A DNA stretch of 64,000 nucleotides from Rhizobium sp. 2MFCol3.1 (GTDB lineage Bacteria; Pseudomonadota; Alphaproteobacteria; Rhizobiales; Rhizobiaceae), in NCBI RefSeq assembly GCF_000377565.1, contig NZ_KB898354.1, forward strand, positions 186,001 through 250,000, read 5' to 3'. A program made the translations under genes and the position numbers. Position 1 is the first letter of the stretch; each line of letters opens with the position of its first letter. Shown piece by piece: positions 16,387 through 23,943 of this stretch. The notes under the pieces were generated by a model that ran no database searches, had not been told where the DNA came from, and was given only the letters and a program-made list of their open reading frames with translations.

Positions 16387-17181
16387 TCAGGCGGCTGCCT
16401 TCGTGCTTTCGTTGAAGAAAAGCGCCTGGCTGATCAGAGCTTTGACCATGTCAGGATTGAAAGGCTTGGTGACGAGGAAGGTCGGCTCGGGACGCTCACC
16501 GGTCAGAAGGCGCTCGGGGAAGGCGGTGATGAAGATCACCGGCACGCTCGAGGTCTTCAGGATGTCGTTGACCGCGTCGATACCCGAGCTGCCGTCGGCA
16601 AGCTGGATGTCGGCGAGAACCATGCTCGGCTTGGTCTTGTTGTAGAGCGCCACGGCTTCCGTGTGGGTGCGGGCGATGCCGGTGACGCGGTGGCCGAGGC
16701 TTTCGACCATCTGCTCGATATCCATGGCGATCAGCGGTTCGTCCTCGATGATCATGATATCGGTCGCGACCTGGCGGGAGATTTCGCGCGATGCGCTGTC
16801 GAGCAGGTTCGCCACTTCGCTCTCCTCGCTGTCGAGGATTTCGGCGATTTCGCCGACGCGGAAATTTTCGACCGAGGCCAGAATAAAGGCCTGACGGGCG
16901 CGCGGCGAGACCTTGCCGAGGTTGATGGTGGCGCGCTGCTCCCAGGCATAGGGGGAGGAGGGCTCTGGAATCTGCACTGTCGAGGAACCAAACAGCGTCG
17001 TGAACAGTTTGTAGAGTGCGACGCGGTCATTCGATGTGTCAGGGAAAATGGATATGTCGGCAATGATTGCCTCAAGCACTGCGGCGACATACGCGTCGCC
17101 TGATGTCTGTGTGCCGGTCAACGCCCGTGAATAGCGGCGCAGATAAGGAAGGTGCGGCGCAATTCGAGTAGAAAGTGTCAT
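16387..17181 (-). CDS. phyR: General stress response regulator PhyR (anti-anti-sigma factor)
   Basis: Encodes 264 residues from the ATG at 17181, which has GGGAGC upstream; the longer frame to 17433 runs through the promoter. Residues 1-135 mimic sigma-2 and sigma-4 regions of an ECF sigma factor. Residues about 140-255 are a receiver domain with acidic pocket E146/D147, phospho-acceptor D191 (VLADIQL) and the PTFLVTKPF segment of the FATGUY receiver class. Phosphorylated PhyR binds NepR and frees EcfG. The gene is divergent from nepR-ecfG and preceded by a perfect EcfG promoter, giving positive feedback. Confidence 0.95.
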   Translation of the reverse strand: MTLSTRIAPHLPYLRRYSRALTGTQTSGDAYVAAVLEAIIADISIFPDTSNDRVALYKLFTTLFGSSTVQIPEPSSPYAWEQRATINLGKVSPRARQAFILASVENFRVGEIAEILDSEESEVANLLDSASREISRQVATDIMIIEDEPLIAMDIEQMVESLGHRVTGIARTHTEAVALYNKTKPSMVLADIQLADGSSGIDAVNDILKTSSVPVIFITAFPERLLTGERPEPTFLVTKPFNPDMVKALISQALFFNESTKAAA

Positions 17182-17228
17182 AGAAAGCTCCCATAAGCAG
17201 GGCCGAAAAACAGCTCCAGTGCATCGAG

Positions 17229-17254
17229 AACGCACACTACCTGAAAAAAGTTCC
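17229..17254 (-). promoter_or_regulatory. EcfG-type promoter for phyR
   Basis: On the minus strand GGAAC (17254-17250) and CGTT (17232-17229) are separated by 17 bases, matching the EcfG consensus exactly. The phyR start codon lies about 48 bp downstream of the -10 element. A near-match on the plus strand (GGAAC at 17264-17268, 16 bases, CATT) could serve nepR-ecfG but has one mismatch. Confidence 0.8.
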
Positions 17255-17454
17255 AGATGATCAGGAACTTTTTTTACCACCGCGCATTCTACTGCCCACG
17301 AGAAGGGGCTCATCGTAAACTGACATGCGACACGACATGCATTCCGAGAGGGTTGTCCGGCGAGAATTCGACCGAGGCGGCGAGGGACCGGAATGAAGGT
17401 TTTCCCGCAGCGGTACGCGAGGCTTAGAGACAACGGACAAGAAGTGAAAAGTTA

Positions 17455-17658
17455 ATGACAAGCCGGAACAACGAAGACATAGACGGCCAACGCGCTGAGT
17501 TACGTGCAAGCGATATCATGGATCCCAACAGCCAGATCGGGGTGCGTTTGAGGTCGCTTTATGCTGCCGTTCAGGAAGAAGCGATCCCAGATCGTTTCCT
17601 CGATCTCCTCGAAAAGCTCGACCAGGCCGAAATGGCCTCGGCCAAAGCAGCGAAGTGA
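17455..17658 (+). CDS. nepR: Anti-sigma factor NepR
   Basis: Encodes 67 residues. The conserved core SQIGVRLRSLYAAVQEEAIP (starting at residue 26) and the following helix DRFLDLLEKLDQAE are the two NepR helices that clamp either EcfG or the sigma-like domain of PhyR. The first 20 residues are variable, as in other family members. The gene is 10 bp upstream of ecfG and clearly co-transcribed with it, and it is divergent from phyR. It holds EcfG inactive until phospho-PhyR displaces it. Confidence 0.95.
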   Translation: MTSRNNEDIDGQRAELRASDIMDPNSQIGVRLRSLYAAVQEEAIPDRFLDLLEKLDQAEMASAKAAK

Positions 17659-17668
17659 AGGTTGATCT

Positions 17669-18223
17669 ATGGACAAGCAGCAACCAAGCTTCAAACGCGA
17701 GCTCCTTTCGGCTCTCCCAAGCCTGCGCGCATTCGCCATCTCGCTGATCGGTCGTCATGACCGCGCCGATGATCTCGTGCAGGACACCATCATGAAGGCA
17801 TGGGCCAAGCAGGATCACTTCGAGATGGGCACCAACATGAAGGCCTGGCTCTTCACCATCCTGCGCAACGAGCTTTACAGCCAGATGCGCAAGGCCGGCC
17901 GCGAGATCCAGGACAGCGACGGCCTGTTCACGGAATCCATGGCAACGCACCCGTCGCAATATGGCGCGCTCGACCTTCAGGACTTCAAGAAGGCACTCGA
18001 GCAGCTGCCGAGTGACCAGCGCGAAGCGATCATTCTGGTCGGCGCATCAGGCTTCTCCTATGAGGAAGCCGCCGAAATCTGCGGCTGCGCGGTCGGAACG
18101 ATCAAGAGCCGCGTGAATCGTGCCCGCCAGCGGCTGCAGGAAATGCTGCAGATCACCGGCGAGGCCGACTTCGGACCGGATGCGACCTCGTCGCCGCTGA
18201 CCTCGAAGGCCTTCGCCTTCTGA
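17669..18223 (+). CDS. ecfG: General stress ECF sigma factor EcfG (RpoE-like)
   Basis: Encodes 184 residues. Region 2 spans about residues 12-80, with the -10 binding helix DRADDLVQDTIMKAWAK and MKAWLFTILRNELYSQ. Region 4 spans about 108-160, with LPSDQREAIILVGASGFSYE and the -35 recognition helix GTIKSRVNRARQRL. There is no extracytoplasmic anti-sigma partner; NepR upstream fills that role. The tail after residue 165 is short and variable. It should direct RNA polymerase to GGAAC-N16/17-CGTT promoters, including two found in this window. A strong terminator follows. Confidence 0.95.
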   Translation: MDKQQPSFKRELLSALPSLRAFAISLIGRHDRADDLVQDTIMKAWAKQDHFEMGTNMKAWLFTILRNELYSQMRKAGREIQDSDGLFTESMATHPSQYGALDLQDFKKALEQLPSDQREAIILVGASGFSYEEAAEICGCAVGTIKSRVNRARQRLQEMLQITGEADFGPDATSSPLTSKAFAF

Positions 18224-18244
18224 AAGTGCATTGAACGGACAAGG

Positions 18245-18280
18245 AAAAACCGGCTGCCCCTTGCGGGCGCCGGTTTTTTT
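18245..18280 (+). terminator. Intrinsic terminator after ecfG
   Basis: AAAAACCGGC...GCCC pairs with GGGCGCCGGTTTTT across a short TTGC loop and is followed by a run of seven T. This is a textbook rho-independent terminator for nepR-ecfG. Confidence 0.85.
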
Positions 18281-18307
18281 ATGCGTTCAGCGAAAGCGGC
18301 AGTGCGG

Positions 18308-18709
18308 TCAGTCGCGATCCTTCGAGGTGAAGAGATTGGCGGCGACCATGGCGGCGATCACGCCGGCGGTCAGAAGCGGCTGCGAGCGGATGATCCCGAG
18401 GCTGGCCGCAGCAGCAGTTTCGAACGCCTGCTTGCGTTCTTTGGCGCGCCGGGCCTCCTGCGCATTCATCACCATCATGACGATCATCACGATGATGGCG
18501 ATCAGAAGCGCGCAGGCCGCCAGAAAGAGTGCTGCTCCGACGGCGCCGTAAATGCCGGCAAGCCAGATTGCACCGGCTGTGACGGCCAGCGCATAGGCGG
18601 TCAGCACGAAAATCGCGGCGATGGCAATGAAAATACCGTTGCGCTTGGTGCGCGCAACGGTGCGGTGAACACTCGTGCCTACCAGGAGGCTGAGGATCGG
18701 GAACAGCAT
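18308..18709 (-). CDS. YqjE/holin-superfamily-III-like inner membrane protein
   Basis: Encodes 133 residues. Two long hydrophobic helices lie at about residues 27-50 and 55-82, and a third short one near 112-128; a charged stretch AQEARRAKERKQ separates them. This matches the small phage-holin-family (DUF1469/YqjE-like) membrane proteins that commonly follow DUF883 genes. It starts 9 bp after the upstream DUF883-type gene, so the two form an operon. No enzymatic motif is visible. Role unknown; the pair is often stress-associated in proteobacteria, and here it sits beside the general stress sigma factor. Confidence 0.65.
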   Translation of the reverse strand: MLFPILSLLVGTSVHRTVARTKRNGIFIAIAAIFVLTAYALAVTAGAIWLAGIYGAVGAALFLAACALLIAIIVMIVMMVMNAQEARRAKERKQAFETAAAASLGIIRSQPLLTAGVIAAMVAANLFTSKDRD

Positions 18710-18718
18710 CTAGCCTCC

Positions 18719-19066
18719 TTAGCGTCGTGCCAGGAGGGCAACGACCAGTCCGAATGCGGCAGCAGCGCCGATGGTGGCGACCGGGTGCCTGCGAACGGTG
18801 TCGCGCACTTCGGAAGCGCCGCGCAGATAACCATCCTGCAGGTCGCGCAGCAAGTCCTCGCTGCGGGCAACGAGATCTTCGTAGCCGGATGCTGCCTGGG
18901 CGCTGAGTTTTTCGCTCTGCTTGCGCGAGTTCTTGCTGATCAGCTTGGTCAGCGACGCGATCTCATCCTGAAGGGACGCGATCTGGTCCTCGACCGTTGC
19001 TTCGATATTGTGAAGAGCCGCGCTGCCATTACGACGGTGACGGCCGGACTGAAGGAACGATGCCAT
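18719..19066 (-). CDS. DUF883/ElaB-YqjD-type membrane-anchored protein
   Basis: Encodes 115 residues from the ATG at 19066, which has GGAG six bases upstream; an in-frame ATG at 19078 overlaps that site. Residues about 15-75 form a charged amphipathic coiled-coil helix (VEDQIASLQDEIASLTKLIS). The C-terminal end RRHPVATIGAAAAFGLVVALLARR is the typical single tail anchor of ElaB/YqjD/DUF883 proteins, which bind ribosomes at the membrane in stationary phase in E. coli. Function here is inferred from family membership. Co-transcribed with the downstream YqjE-like gene. Confidence 0.75.
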   Translation of the reverse strand: MASFLQSGRHRRNGSAALHNIEATVEDQIASLQDEIASLTKLISKNSRKQSEKLSAQAASGYEDLVARSEDLLRDLQDGYLRGASEVRDTVRRHPVATIGAAAAFGLVVALLARR

Positions 19067-19209
19067 GGTTTTCTCCATTGTTACGGCGCGGTTTCGCACC
19101 GCCTGGTTAAACACAGGATCAGAACGCAAGCTTGCATGAACACAGATGCCCGGCAATGACCCAAATCAATGGCTTAACGCGGGTTGTGGGCAAAAGGTTC
19201 CGCGCGTGG

Positions 19210-20001
19210 TCAGCCGCCGACGGCGCTGTGGGCGAGCACGAATGGGGTGCCGTCGTCGGGCACCTTGTTGATGCGCAGCGGGCAGCCGAAGACCGAGTGC
19301 ATGGTCTTATCGGTCAGCACCTCATGCACGGTGCCGCGGGCCGCGAGGCCACCCTGCTGCATGAGGATGATCTGGTCAGCGAAGAGCGCCGTCAGGTTGA
19401 GATCGTGCATCACGGCGATGACGCCGCCGCCGGCATCGCAGAAGGCGCGGGCGAGGCGCATGATCGTCAGCTGGTGGCTGATATCGAGGCTGGAGACCGG
19501 CTCGTCGAGGAGGAGCCAGCGCGGCTTGCCGTCGACGACGGGTTCTGAGATTTGGCAAAGCACGCGGGCAAGCTGCACGCGCTGCTGCTCGCCACCGGAG
19601 AGGTGCTGGTAGAAGCGTCCTTCGTAGCCGTCGAGATCGACGGAAGACAGCGCCTTGGCAGCCGTCTGCTCGGCGCGCTCGGGATTGCGGTTCAGCCCCG
19701 AGGTCAGGCCCATGCGGACGATTTCGCGCACGGTGAAGGGGAAGGAGATGTTGCTTGCCTGGGGCAGCACGCCGCGCACGGCCGCCAGCTGGTATGGCTG
19801 CAGTCCGCGCACGTCTTCGCCGTTGATGCGGATCGAGCCGCTATAGAGGAGTTCGCCGGATACGGCCTTCATCGTGGTCGTCTTGCCGGAGCCGTTCGGC
19901 CCGGCGATCGCCGTCAGCTTGCCCGAGGCGGCGGTGAAGCCGACGTCCTCAACGATGGTTTTGCCCGACAGGCGGACGGAGACGCCGGAGACTTCGATCA
20001 T
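19210..20001 (-). CDS. hmuV: Haemin ABC transporter ATP-binding protein HmuV
   Basis: Encodes 263 residues. The Walker A motif GPNGSGKTT is near residue 34, the Q-loop in GVLPQASN near 80, the signature LSGGEQQRVQLARVL near 133, and Walker B LLLDEPVSSLD near 165, followed by the switch histidine in AVMHDLN. It powers haem import through HmuU. It is the last gene of the hemP-hmuSTUV operon, nine bases after hmuU. The CISEPVVDGKPRW insertion before Walker B is seen in rhizobial HmuV proteins. Confidence 0.93.
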   Translation of the reverse strand: MIEVSGVSVRLSGKTIVEDVGFTAASGKLTAIAGPNGSGKTTTMKAVSGELLYSGSIRINGEDVRGLQPYQLAAVRGVLPQASNISFPFTVREIVRMGLTSGLNRNPERAEQTAAKALSSVDLDGYEGRFYQHLSGGEQQRVQLARVLCQISEPVVDGKPRWLLLDEPVSSLDISHQLTIMRLARAFCDAGGGVIAVMHDLNLTALFADQIILMQQGGLAARGTVHEVLTDKTMHSVFGCPLRINKVPDDGTPFVLAHSAVGG

Positions 20002-20010
20002 GGCAGATAC

Positions 20011-21123
20011 TCAAAGGGCAAGGCGGGAACGCTGGCGCAGCAGGATCCAGAGGAAGAACGGGCCGCCGACGGCTGCGGTGATGATGCCGATCGGCAGTTC
20101 GGCGGGCGCGACGATGGTGCGGGCGATCACGTCGGCGAAGATCAGCAGCGAACCGCCAAGCAGTGCCGAGGCCGGCAGCAGATAGCGGTGGTCCGGACCG
20201 ATCGCCATGCGGAGCACGTGCGGCACGACGATGCCGACGAAGCCGATGCCGCCGCTGACGGCGACCGATGCGCCTGTCGCGGCCGCGACGGTGACGATGG
20301 CGATGTTCTTCAGCCGCTGGACGGGAACGCCCATGTGGAAGGCGGCGGCTTCGCCAAGCGTGATGGCGTTGAGGCCTTTGGCGAGGAAGGGAACGACGAT
20401 GAAGGACAGGAGGATGATCGGGCCGGCGGCGGCGATCTTGGTCCATGTCGAGCCGGCGAGCGAGCCCATGCCCCAGAAGGTGAGGTCGCGCAGCTGCTGG
20501 TCGTTGGCCATGTAGACGAGCAGGCCGGTCATGGCGCCTGCAAGCGAGCCGAGCGCGATGCCGGCAAGCAGCATGGTTGCGACCGAGGTCTGACCGTTGC
20601 TGGTGGCGATGCGGTAGAGGAGCAGCGTCGTGGCGAGGCCACCGGCGAAGGCCGCGAGCGGCAGCGCGTAGATGCCGAGCAGGACGTAGAGCGGAGCGAC
20701 AAAGCCACTGCCGAGCACGATCATGACGACAGCACCGAGCCCGGCGCCGGAGGAGACGCCGACGAGGCCGGGATCGGCCAGCGGATTGCGAAACAGGCCC
20801 TGCATGACGGCGCCCGACACCGCCAGCGAACCGCCGACGAGGAAGCCGAGAATGGCGCGCGGCATGCGGATGTCGAAGATGATGATGCGGTCGCGCATGC
20901 TGAGCGCATCATCCGATCCCGCGACATTGGCGATCACGTCGAGGAAGGACGCATCCGAGGCGCCGGTCGTGACGGAGAACAGCAACGACAGGACGGAGCC
21001 GACCACCAGCAGCGCGATGACCGCCAGTGCCAGCAGCGAGCGATCGCCGGCCCGGTGACGCTCAAGCATCCCCGAGGCCGAAAACACGATGCGACGTCCG
21101 TCCATGTCGTTCAACACCGCCAT
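20011..21123 (-). CDS. hmuU: Haemin ABC transporter permease HmuU (FecCD family)
   Basis: Encodes 370 residues with about ten hydrophobic segments. Typical FecCD landmarks are present: the inner region RMPRAILGFLVGGSLAVSGAVMQGLFRNPLADPGLVG, the GALAGAMTGLLVYM segment, and the late GFVGIVVPHVLRM loop that contacts the ATPase. It forms the inner-membrane channel for haem with HmuV and receives it from HmuT. It lies two bases downstream of hmuT. The reverse strand here is also open for over 500 codons, but that is a codon-bias shadow. Confidence 0.93.
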   Translation of the reverse strand: MAVLNDMDGRRIVFSASGMLERHRAGDRSLLALAVIALLVVGSVLSLLFSVTTGASDASFLDVIANVAGSDDALSMRDRIIIFDIRMPRAILGFLVGGSLAVSGAVMQGLFRNPLADPGLVGVSSGAGLGAVVMIVLGSGFVAPLYVLLGIYALPLAAFAGGLATTLLLYRIATSNGQTSVATMLLAGIALGSLAGAMTGLLVYMANDQQLRDLTFWGMGSLAGSTWTKIAAAGPIILLSFIVVPFLAKGLNAITLGEAAAFHMGVPVQRLKNIAIVTVAAATGASVAVSGGIGFVGIVVPHVLRMAIGPDHRYLLPASALLGGSLLIFADVIARTIVAPAELPIGIITAAVGGPFFLWILLRQRSRLAL

Positions 21124-21125
21124 GG

Positions 21126-22028
21126 TCAGCCCCCGTAGATCGCCTTGGTGAGTTCGCGCACGGCGCTTGCCGTGCGCGGTCCGAAGCCGAGGAGGTGCAG
21201 GCCGTCCATGCGGATGATCGCCTTGTTCTGTACGGCGGGCGTCAGCGCCAACGCCGGCTGTGTCATCAGGTCTTCGTTCTTGGTGCCTGCGCCATCGCCG
21301 CGGTTCATCATCAGGATGACGTCGGGCTTGGCTTCGATGATCGCCTCATCGGTCAGCGGCTTGTAGCCCGGGAAGGTACCGACGGCGTTGACCAGGCCGG
21401 CGAGCTTGATGATGCCATCGGCCGCCGTTCCGGTGCCCGAAGCCATGATCTTGCCGCCCTGCATGCTGAGGATGAAGAGAACGCGCTTGCGTTCGCTTTC
21501 CGGGTGCTTGGCGGCGTCGGCGATTGCCGCATCGAGATCGGTCGCGACCTGCTTGTGCAGTTCGGCGGCCTTTGGCTCGACACCAAGCAGCGCGCCGACC
21601 TTGTCGATCTTGGCGAGAATGCCGTCGCGCGTATAGGCGTTCGGCACCGTCTCGAAGGGGACGCTGGCGCTGCGCAGTACGGTGAGCGCTTCCGGCGGGC
21701 CGGAGCCTTCGACGGCGACGATGGCAGTCGGGTTCATGGCGAGGATGTTTTCGGGCGACAGCGCGCGCATGTAGCCGACATCGGGCAGCTTCAGGGCCTG
21801 TTCGGGAAACAGGCTGGTCGTGTCGCGGGCGATCAGGTGCTTTTCTTCGCCGAGCGCATAGATGATCTCGGTGAGGTCGCCGCCGATCGAGATCAGGCGG
21901 GTGCTGTCGATCTTGTCCTCGGCATGGACAGCCGGCGAGAAGGCGAGAAGCGAGGCTGCCAGCGGCAGGGCCATGAGGCCCCGCAGCATGGACGTCTTGT
22001 TGAATGAACCGCGATTGTGGCTCGGCAT
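21126..22028 (-). CDS. hmuT: Periplasmic haemin-binding protein HmuT
   Basis: Encodes 300 residues from the ATG at 22028, six bases after AAGGAG; upstream in-frame ATGs overlap or precede that site. Residues about 8-36 are a signal peptide ending near AVHAED. The mature protein has the two-lobed, helix-linked fold of class III binding proteins (DSTRLISIGGDLTEIIYALG at the start, then NPTAIVAVEGSGPP). A tyrosine near residue 181-190 (GYKPLTDEAI region) is a candidate axial ligand in this family. It passes haem from the TonB-dependent receptor, not present in this window, to HmuUV. Confidence 0.92.
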   Translation of the reverse strand: MPSHNRGSFNKTSMLRGLMALPLAASLLAFSPAVHAEDKIDSTRLISIGGDLTEIIYALGEEKHLIARDTTSLFPEQALKLPDVGYMRALSPENILAMNPTAIVAVEGSGPPEALTVLRSASVPFETVPNAYTRDGILAKIDKVGALLGVEPKAAELHKQVATDLDAAIADAAKHPESERKRVLFILSMQGGKIMASGTGTAADGIIKLAGLVNAVGTFPGYKPLTDEAIIEAKPDVILMMNRGDGAGTKNEDLMTQPALALTPAVQNKAIIRMDGLHLLGFGPRTASAVRELTKAIYGG

Positions 22029-22044
22029 CGTCATCTCCTTCGGC

Positions 22045-23094
22045 TTATGCCGCAACGCTCGTCGCCTTGGGAAGGCTTTCGACGATGTCGCGCCAGTCTG
22101 CGCGTTCCGCGGAGCCTTCGTGGCGCTTGCCGAAGAACTGGATGATCATTTCGCCATTGGCGCCGTAAACCTCGACGGAGGTGACGTGGCCATCCTTGGT
22201 CGGCTTGCGCACGGCCCAGGTTTCGGCGATGTGGTCCTGACGCAGGTGCAGGTGGAAGGTCTCGTCGAGGATGTTGATCCACGGACCCATCGGCTGGATG
22301 TTGAAGATCGGGCCGGAGTGGATCTGGACGATGCCGTCATTGCCGACGAAGCACATGATCGGCAGGCCGGACTTCACCGAGGCGTGCATCATCTCCGCGG
22401 TCGCGGTGTTGTCGAGCTGCCAGGCGAAGTCGTCGCCAACGGTGCGCACGGCGGCTTGGCGGCCGATCTTCAGCTTGCGCAGCATGCCGAAGAACTCGTG
22501 CGTGTCGGTCATCTTGCTCCAGTGGTCGCGCAGCTCGTCCTTGGTGACGCTGCCGCTCTCGTCGGCCACCGTCTTGCTGTCGTCGGCGACGAAGTCCTGC
22601 GACTGGTCCTCGAGCTTCAGGTCGTTCACGATTGCGCGATAGGCTTCAACGTTGGAGGCCGGGCGCAGGTGAACCTTGTGGACGGCGGTGCCGGCCTTGT
22701 CGAAATACTGCAGGCTCAAGCGCTCCTGGTCGCCATCCTTCTTGGTGACCGCGAAGGCGTGGACCCAGCGGCTTGGGAAGATGCGGAGATCGATGTTTTC
22801 ACCAAGCACGATGGCGCCCTGGCCACCGGTCTTGATGTTCTCGTAGACGCCGATCTTTTCATGGACGGCGCTTTCGTTGCGCGAGAGCGCCATGACTTCG
22901 CCAAGCTCGGCGACGCGCTCCAGAAGCTTGATCGCGCTGCCGTCGATGCGGGTGGCGGAAATGCCGACTTCGGCGGCAACGAGCGCTGCCTCGGAAACCT
23001 TGAGCTGGGCGGCGATATCGCGCTCGCGCATCTTCGGGTTTTCGGCGCGGAAGGCGCGGATTTCGGCCGGCGACGGCTTGGTGTTCTCAGTCAT
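22045..23094 (-). CDS. hmuS: Haemin-degrading/haem-trafficking protein HmuS
   Basis: Encodes 349 residues with two related halves of about 165 residues each, the hallmark of the HmuS/HemS/ChuS family. The first half has LGEVMALSRNESAVHEKIG and the second HEFFGMLRKLKIGRQAAVR, and RVHPAS-like histidine regions (KVHLRPASN) lie between. The family binds haem in the cytoplasm and degrades it or hands it on. It is nine bases after hemP and 16 bases before hmuT. The cell also seems to have an IsdG-type haem monooxygenase nearby, so degradation may be shared. Confidence 0.92.
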   Translation of the reverse strand: MTENTKPSPAEIRAFRAENPKMRERDIAAQLKVSEAALVAAEVGISATRIDGSAIKLLERVAELGEVMALSRNESAVHEKIGVYENIKTGGQGAIVLGENIDLRIFPSRWVHAFAVTKKDGDQERLSLQYFDKAGTAVHKVHLRPASNVEAYRAIVNDLKLEDQSQDFVADDSKTVADESGSVTKDELRDHWSKMTDTHEFFGMLRKLKIGRQAAVRTVGDDFAWQLDNTATAEMMHASVKSGLPIMCFVGNDGIVQIHSGPIFNIQPMGPWINILDETFHLHLRQDHIAETWAVRKPTKDGHVTSVEVYGANGEMIIQFFGKRHEGSAERADWRDIVESLPKATSVAA

Positions 23095-23103
23095 TGTCTA
23101 CCC

Positions 23104-23286
23104 CTACTTATTCAGAATTAGCTTGCCCTGGCGGGTGATTTTCATGCGGTACAGAGCGCCGTCGTGGCGGATGACGATCTCATTGGCGCCGCGAAAAATC
23201 TCGCTGCTCTCCAGGATTCGGACGTCGGCCACGGCGTCGCGCGCCAATAGCGTTTGCTTCAGTGTGTCCGGCTTCTCGACCATCAT
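23104..23286 (-). CDS. hemP: Haemin uptake protein HemP/HmuP
   Basis: Encodes 60 residues. The C-terminal 40 residues carry the family pattern SSEIFRGANEIVIRHDGALY, then RMKITRQGKLILNK. HmuP of rhizobia acts as an activator of haem-uptake gene expression, so this small protein may control its own operon or the receptor gene. It is the first gene of the leftward hemP-hmuSTUV operon. A TGA-N9-TCA box lies 62 bp upstream. There is no strong ribosome binding site; the second of two consecutive ATGs could also start translation. Confidence 0.9.
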   Translation of the reverse strand: MMVEKPDTLKQTLLARDAVADVRILESSEIFRGANEIVIRHDGALYRMKITRQGKLILNK

Positions 23287-23347
23287 TTCGTTGGCTTTTT
23301 TGCTTCTCTGGGTGGGCCAAAAAAGCCCCTGCGACCTACAATTATCT

Positions 23348-23362
23348 TGACTCTCATAGTCA
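23348..23362. promoter_or_regulatory. Candidate RirA (iron-responsive) box between hemP and the secreted-protein/tonB genes
   Basis: TGACTCTCATAGTCA fits TGA-N9-TCA, the IRO motif bound by the iron regulator RirA in rhizobia. It sits 62 bp from hemP on one side and 67 bp from the rightward gene at 23429 on the other, so it could repress both divergent promoters when iron is sufficient. Confidence 0.65.
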
Positions 23363-23428
23363 TCATTTTTTAAAGACGCAATAGCGGACTTTGTAAGTCA
23401 AGTTTTAGAATTTCATTGGAGATGCGCA

Positions 23429-23887
23429 ATGGCAGTCACGAGGCCGGTCACCCGATTTGCAACGCTTTTGGCGGCCGGCTCGCTGGTCCTTTCCGGCGCG
23501 ATCCAGGCCTATGCCCAGGAACCCGCCGCGGCTGCCGCGCCAAAGGCGGCGCTCGATGTCGAGCTCAACGGGCTGGCGCCTTCGCAGAAGGGCTGCATGA
23601 TGACCTTCGTGGCGCTGAACACGCTGCCTCAAGACATCACCAAGGTGTCCTTCGAGCTCGCCTTCTTCAACGACAAGAACGCCGTCGACAAGATCACGGT
23701 TCTCGATTTCCGCGAACTGCCGCAGGGCAAGAAGCGGGTGCGGCAGTTCGATATGCCGAATGTGAAATGCGAAGCGGTGACGCGGGTGCTGATCAACGAC
23801 ACGCCGGCCTGCGAAGGCCCCGACAAGGGCGAGTGCATGAAGGGTCTGGTGACTCGCTCCCAGGTTTCCATTCCTTTCGAAGGTTGA
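23429..23887 (+). CDS. Exported protein of unknown function upstream of tonB
   Basis: Encodes 152 residues with GGAGATGCGC just before the ATG. Residues 1-30 form a signal peptide ending at YAQE. The mature part is a small beta-rich domain: PSQKGCMMTFVALNTLPQDI, then FELAFFNDKNAVDKITVLDF and RQFDMPNVKC. Four cysteines (GCMM, VKCEA, PACEG, GECMK) may form two disulphides in the periplasm. It lies 56 bp upstream of tonB on the same strand and shares the intergenic RirA-type box with hemP. I do not recognise a characterised family; context suggests a role near TonB-dependent uptake. Confidence 0.8.
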   Translation: MAVTRPVTRFATLLAAGSLVLSGAIQAYAQEPAAAAAPKAALDVELNGLAPSQKGCMMTFVALNTLPQDITKVSFELAFFNDKNAVDKITVLDFRELPQGKKRVRQFDMPNVKCEAVTRVLINDTPACEGPDKGECMKGLVTRSQVSIPFEG

Positions 23888-23943
23888 GCGACGGCCGGGG
23901 ATAGCCCCGGCCTCTTGCGTTGCAGCGGTACAAGGCATCCAAA

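Noticed and set aside
17264..17288. Second EcfG-like promoter for nepR-ecfG
   Set aside because: GGAAC-N16-CATT has one mismatch in the -10 element; kept as a remark, not as a feature.
19552..21138. Open frame of 528 codons on the plus strand across hmuV and hmuU
   Set aside because: It is antisense to two clearly recognised genes, and its translation is Gly/Asp/Arg-rich with no motif. Long antisense frames are normal in high-GC genes.
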